DNA of 8,135 nt, taken from assembly GCA_011522905.1 (NCBI GenBank), contig WTIB01000039.1:1-8135 (forward strand). The letters are read 5' to 3'. The notes beneath the pieces were generated by a model. It saw nothing but the letters and a program-made list of their open reading frames with translations. It did no database searches and had not been told where the DNA came from. Position numbers and translations under genes: made by a program. Shown here piece after piece: positions 5,190-8,135 of this stretch (positions are counted from its first letter, which is position 1; the number at the start of each line of letters is the position of its first letter). Source of the stretch: Crocinitomicaceae bacterium. GTDB lineage: Bacteria; Bacteroidota; Bacteroidia; Flavobacteriales_D; Crocinitomicaceae.

Positions 5190-8135
5190 TGTACACCAGC
5201 GAGGTTAAATCTTATTTTAAATCCTGTATTTATATTTCCAGTTGGATAGCTTGTTTGAACTTTAGGCGTATTTAGGTTTTGATCATAATAAAACATCAAG
5301 GTTAGATTATTCGTTAAATTATAATCTGCTGAAATCTTAATTGACATTGTTTTTTGACCGGCAGTAGCTTGATTCGTGTTTTCAACAATTTTTCTTATCA
5401 CCGTTAAATTGTCACGGAATGAAAAGTCAAACTTGATATTTACATCGCTTGATTTAACATTTTTGAATGGCAGTTGCACATCCTTTATCCTAGCCGCAGT
5501 TCCAATTACAATTTCTTCAGATAACGATTCAGTGACTTGATTGTTACTCAGTGCTAATGTAGATTGACGGTCCTTCTTATATTCAAATCGTGTTTGCAAA
5601 GTATGGCCAAACAATATCCAATTTGCATCAATTCCAATTAAGGGAGAGAAGCGTTCAGATAAGACCACATTTTGTATTTGCATATCTGGGATATAATTAT
5701 TGTCAATATCAAGGTTATTTAGGTGACCATTATTATCAACTGTACCATTTAAATTTGTCTGCATTCCATTTATCGAAACAGAAGAGCTGTATCCATGTCT
5801 TACGATAAATGATTTAAGGAATTTTTTCGTGAACTTATACTTTGTGAGACCGCTGTAGTTAATTGACCAATTGGGTAAAGGAATGTTTTGTAAGGGGTCA
5901 ATATTCCTACTGTTAATCATCGTATTGTTATAAGCAGTCATAAAGGAACCTAACACAACATCTTGTTGCGTGCCAGAATACCCAGTGTAGAATCCATTCG
6001 GGCTAATCAATGATGAATTTGAATTAGAGGCACCAATTAGTTGTGAAACTTCAGCTCGATTATTGAGCAAAGACTGAAACACAGTGGATTGATAGTCTGC
6101 TCCTTGTTTTGTAAATGCTGTTCCCCACGAAATAGTAGAGTAGGTGAGTGTAGCAGTTTCGAATCTGCTCTGTCCTTCAAATTCCGTAGAAGATTCATTC
6201 CATCTATAGAATTCACCACTATTTCGAGAGTAATTTCTGTTTAAATTTAAGTCGATATTCACATCTTTAAATGGTTCGAGGGTTGCCCTCATATTCAAGT
6301 TTTTCGTGTGGGTAATCGCGTACTGTGTATTTAGATTTTCATTTTGCACGAGCCAATTATTCTGTGTTGCCAAACTTGATACACTATAATCATTTTTTCT
6401 TCCAAAAACATCATAGCCTTGCTGACCAAAAATAAATCCAGTTAAAGGAGTAGTAGTTGAGTTCATTCCTAGAAATCGTGTTTCTTCATTATATCCGGGT
6501 AATATTGTACCGTCACTAAGGCTGTATGTACCTGAAACATTTCGCACAGTCATAATCAAACGAGCCGCAAATCCTGCTACTTTAAGGACCTTTCGTTTCG
6601 CACGTAATTCTTTTCTCTTTTTCTTTTTGTGGGCTCTGTTCTTTTTCTTGTAATCCTTTTTTTCTTCACGACTCATAGAATCAAGAGGTTTATCTGGTTC
6701 TAAATCATCAACTTTTATCCACTCCCATTTTTCTTTGTCCTTATTATTATTCGTTTCTTCCTCGGATTCTCCATTTGATCTACTTCCAGGTCCGTTTCTT
6801 GGATTTATTCTACCCCTCGAACTTCTTCCGTCGGCAAGTACTTTCTTTAAAAACGGCACCTTATTATACAAATTCACAAAATTTGCTTGTGCCGTTGTGT
6901 TGATGTTTCGATTGTTTTGAATGGTATTGCCAAACTCACTTTGACCTAGTGGTGCTCTTGCCCAATTATATGTTCCTGTATATTTGATATTGGCATTGAT
7001 CCAATTGGTAAGAGGGAATTTATCAAATGGAATTTTATAATTAATCGAATAATTGTGATTGTATTCCATGGTCTTACCCAAGGTAGACATTTGTGACCTG
7101 ATGGTATCTAAAAACTCTTGGTATCCTTCGGGATTGTTGATTCGATCAACACTATTATTACCCTCCTCAAAGATGGATTTATTCGAAGCGGAAAAACTCG
7201 TTTTTAAGTTTCTGGTAATATCATATCCTATTTGATAGTTCCGGTTCCAGTCAAATCTTTTCAAAAATATAGGCGCAAATTCATAATCGGGAACGAGATT
7301 ATTTCTTACCTGCCTCTCATTGTATATTCTCGAATAGTCATTTGTAAATGAGATGTTTTTTGGCATTAAGTAAAGATTAAAGTCCTTAACAAGCTTTAGA
7401 TATTTTGATTTTTGAACAGGTTTCCATTTTCTGAATGGTTGAAATGGTTTCCCTTTAAAGGTGTAATTGTAATTTAATGCTCCTGTCCATGTTTTTGTTA
7501 AGTCGCTTTTGGTATTAAAATCTCTCTGAAGATTTTCAGCGTAAGCGTAACTTGCGTTCCAATTTGATATTTTCCAAAAATGATTTTTTGAACCTGCTTT
7601 AGCTTCTTTTCTGACATTTGAAAAATTAAATGACTTTCTTTCATTGAAATCTTGACCTAATTTTGCTCTTTGCTTTCTAGTTACTGGATCATAATCTGAA
7701 AGTTTAATATCAGGATTGAAAGGGTCGAATTCGGGATTAATGATTCCAAGTGAATAACCATAAAAGAAAGGTAACGATACCCTCGCTTGTTTTCCGAAGA
7801 ACTGTCCAAGCTGTATACTTGAATTAAAGTCAAATCCAATTTGTTCGTATCGTTGTCTATCTTGTACACGGCTGTCAACACTTCCCCAGTTGATTCCTGA
7901 ATAATTTCCTGAAGCATTGATATTGGCAAAGTCCGCAAGTTGCACCTGAACTTGTCCGACTGCTGCCGAACCTCCCTCGCTGACAAAGTCAGTCAATCTT
8001 AATTCATTAATCCATGCGATCACGCACTCAGATTCACCATTATCGGGTTGCCAAATATTGTTTGGATCATTTTTTAAAGGATTTCTAACTCCTACCATTA
8101 TTGTTTTTAGTCCTTGGAGGTTTGGACTTCCTTTG
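5186..8135 (-). CDS. sprA: SprA, type IX secretion translocon (C-terminal part, 5' end outside the window)
   Basis: SprA is the giant outer-membrane beta-barrel (about 2,300-2,400 residues in known members) through which type IX cargo, including gliding adhesins, leaves Bacteroidota cells. The frame is open to the right edge: codons before the ATG at 8098 read KGSPNLQGLKTI, as in the middle of SprA, so that Met is internal and about 982 C-terminal codons are visible. Numbered from that Met, family features are IWQPDNGESECVIAWINELRL (about 15-35, in two parts), ADFANINASG (55-64) and FYGYSLGIINPEFDP (112-126). The protein ends with YYDQNLNTPKVQTSYPTGNI and a final aromatic strand. Alternating strands fill the rest. 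Residues about 441-507 form a variable loop with an acidic Asn/Glu part and then a strongly basic Lys/Arg part. The stop TGA (5188-5186) overlaps the GNAT start. No frameshift is seen. Confidence 0.95.
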   Translation of the reverse strand, partial: KGSPNLQGLKTIMVGVRNPLKNDPNNIWQPDNGESECVIAWINELRLTDFVSEGGSAAVGQVQVQLADFANINASGNYSGINWGSVDSRVQDRQRYEQIGFDFNSSIQLGQFFGKQARVSLPFFYGYSLGIINPEFDPFNPDIKLSDYDPVTRKQRAKLGQDFNERKSFNFSNVRKEAKAGSKNHFWKISNWNASYAYAENLQRDFNTKSDLTKTWTGALNYNYTFKGKPFQPFRKWKPVQKSKYLKLVKDFNLYLMPKNISFTNDYSRIYNERQVRNNLVPDYEFAPIFLKRFDWNRNYQIGYDITRNLKTSFSASNKSIFEEGNNSVDRINNPEGYQEFLDTIRSQMSTLGKTMEYNHNYSINYKIPFDKFPLTNWINANIKYTGTYNWARAPLGQSEFGNTIQNNRNINTTAQANFVNLYNKVPFLKKVLADGRSSRGRINPRNGPGSRSNGESEEETNNNKDKEKWEWIKVDDLEPDKPLDSMSREEKKDYKKKNRAHKKKKRKELRAKRKVLKVAGFAARLIMTVRNVSGTYSLSDGTILPGYNEETRFLGMNSTTTPLTGFIFGQQGYDVFGRKNDYSVSSLATQNNWLVQNENLNTQYAITHTKNLNMRATLEPFKDVNIDLNLNRNYSRNSGEFYRWNESSTEFEGQSRFETATLTYSTISWGTAFTKQGADYQSTVFQSLLNNRAEVSQLIGASNSNSSLISPNGFYTGYSGTQQDVVLGSFMTAYNNTMINSRNIDPLQNIPLPNWSINYSGLTKYKFTKKFLKSFIVRHGYSSSVSINGMQTNLNGTVDNNGHLNNLDIDNNYIPDMQIQNVVLSERFSPLIGIDANWILFGHTLQTRFEYKKDRQSTLALSNNQVTESLSEEIVIGTAARIKDVQLPFKNVKSSDVNIKFDFSFRDNLTVIRKIVENTNQATAGQKTMSIKISADYNLTNNLTLMFYYDQNLNTPKVQTSYPTGNINTGFKIRFNLAGVQ

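Noticed and set aside
7681..7986. 101-codon frame on the minus strand within sprA
   Set aside because: It lies entirely inside the well-supported sprA frame and its sequence shows no family features. The other small frames at 2001-2183, 2747-2944, 4019-4204, 5590-5808, 6037-6219 and 6735-6920 are likewise shadows of real genes.
8096..8098. ATG at 8098 as the true start of a 970-residue protein
   Set aside because: The frame stays open to the right edge and the preceding codons encode sequence that fits the interior of SprA, so this is an internal methionine of a larger gene.

Overview
The window is AT-rich and reads as a chromosomal segment of a Bacteroidota bacterium, most likely order Flavobacteriales. 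The evidence is the C-terminal part of SprA (the type IX secretion translocon, a Bacteroidota hallmark), a single-chain dimeric-type glycyl-tRNA synthetase, Bacteroidota-style -7 promoter boxes (TAnnTTTG) and secreted proteins with short N-terminal signal peptides. A family such as Crocinitomicaceae or Cryomorphaceae is a guess from protein flavour only.

Layout, left to right. Positions 1-776 (minus): the N-terminal 258 codons of a secreted, probably outer-membrane beta-barrel protein that runs off the left edge. Positions 777-918: a short AT-rich intergenic stretch with a perfect 15-bp palindrome and a weak hairpin plus T-run. Positions 919-1797 and 1801-3348 (minus): a two-gene unit, glycyl-tRNA synthetase followed after 3 nt by a secreted YD-repeat-like protein of unknown role that appears to start with TTG. 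Positions 3349-3430: a compact divergent promoter region. Positions 3431-4168 (plus): a cyclase-family (kynurenine-formamidase-like) metal-dependent hydrolase. Positions 4169-4742: a large convergent intergenic region. Positions 4743-5189 (minus): a GNAT acetyltransferase resembling spermidine/spermine acetyltransferases, whose ATG overlaps the stop codon of sprA. Positions 5186-8135 (minus): the C-terminal ~980 codons of sprA, running off the right edge.

The most interesting region is 4169-4742. It holds two direct copies, 313 bp apart, of a 119-nt element. Both copies begin ACAGG, end CCTGT and fold the same way: a long closing stem, a GC-rich hairpin, a nearly invariant A-rich linker (28 identical nt, 33 of 34 overall) and a second 7-bp hairpin. 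The second hairpin has a different sequence in each copy but is perfectly paired in both (5 of 7 pairs compensated). This is the signature of selection on structure, so I read it as a tandem structured RNA, or a folded DNA element, that I cannot name. A hairpin terminator facing the minus strand lies between the copies. Candidate promoters exist on both strands, so the transcribed strand is not settled.

Functionally the window mixes translation (GlyRS), protein secretion/gliding (SprA), envelope proteins and small-molecule enzymes. Only the sprA-GNAT overlap and the GlyRS-hypothetical spacing give real evidence of co-expression.
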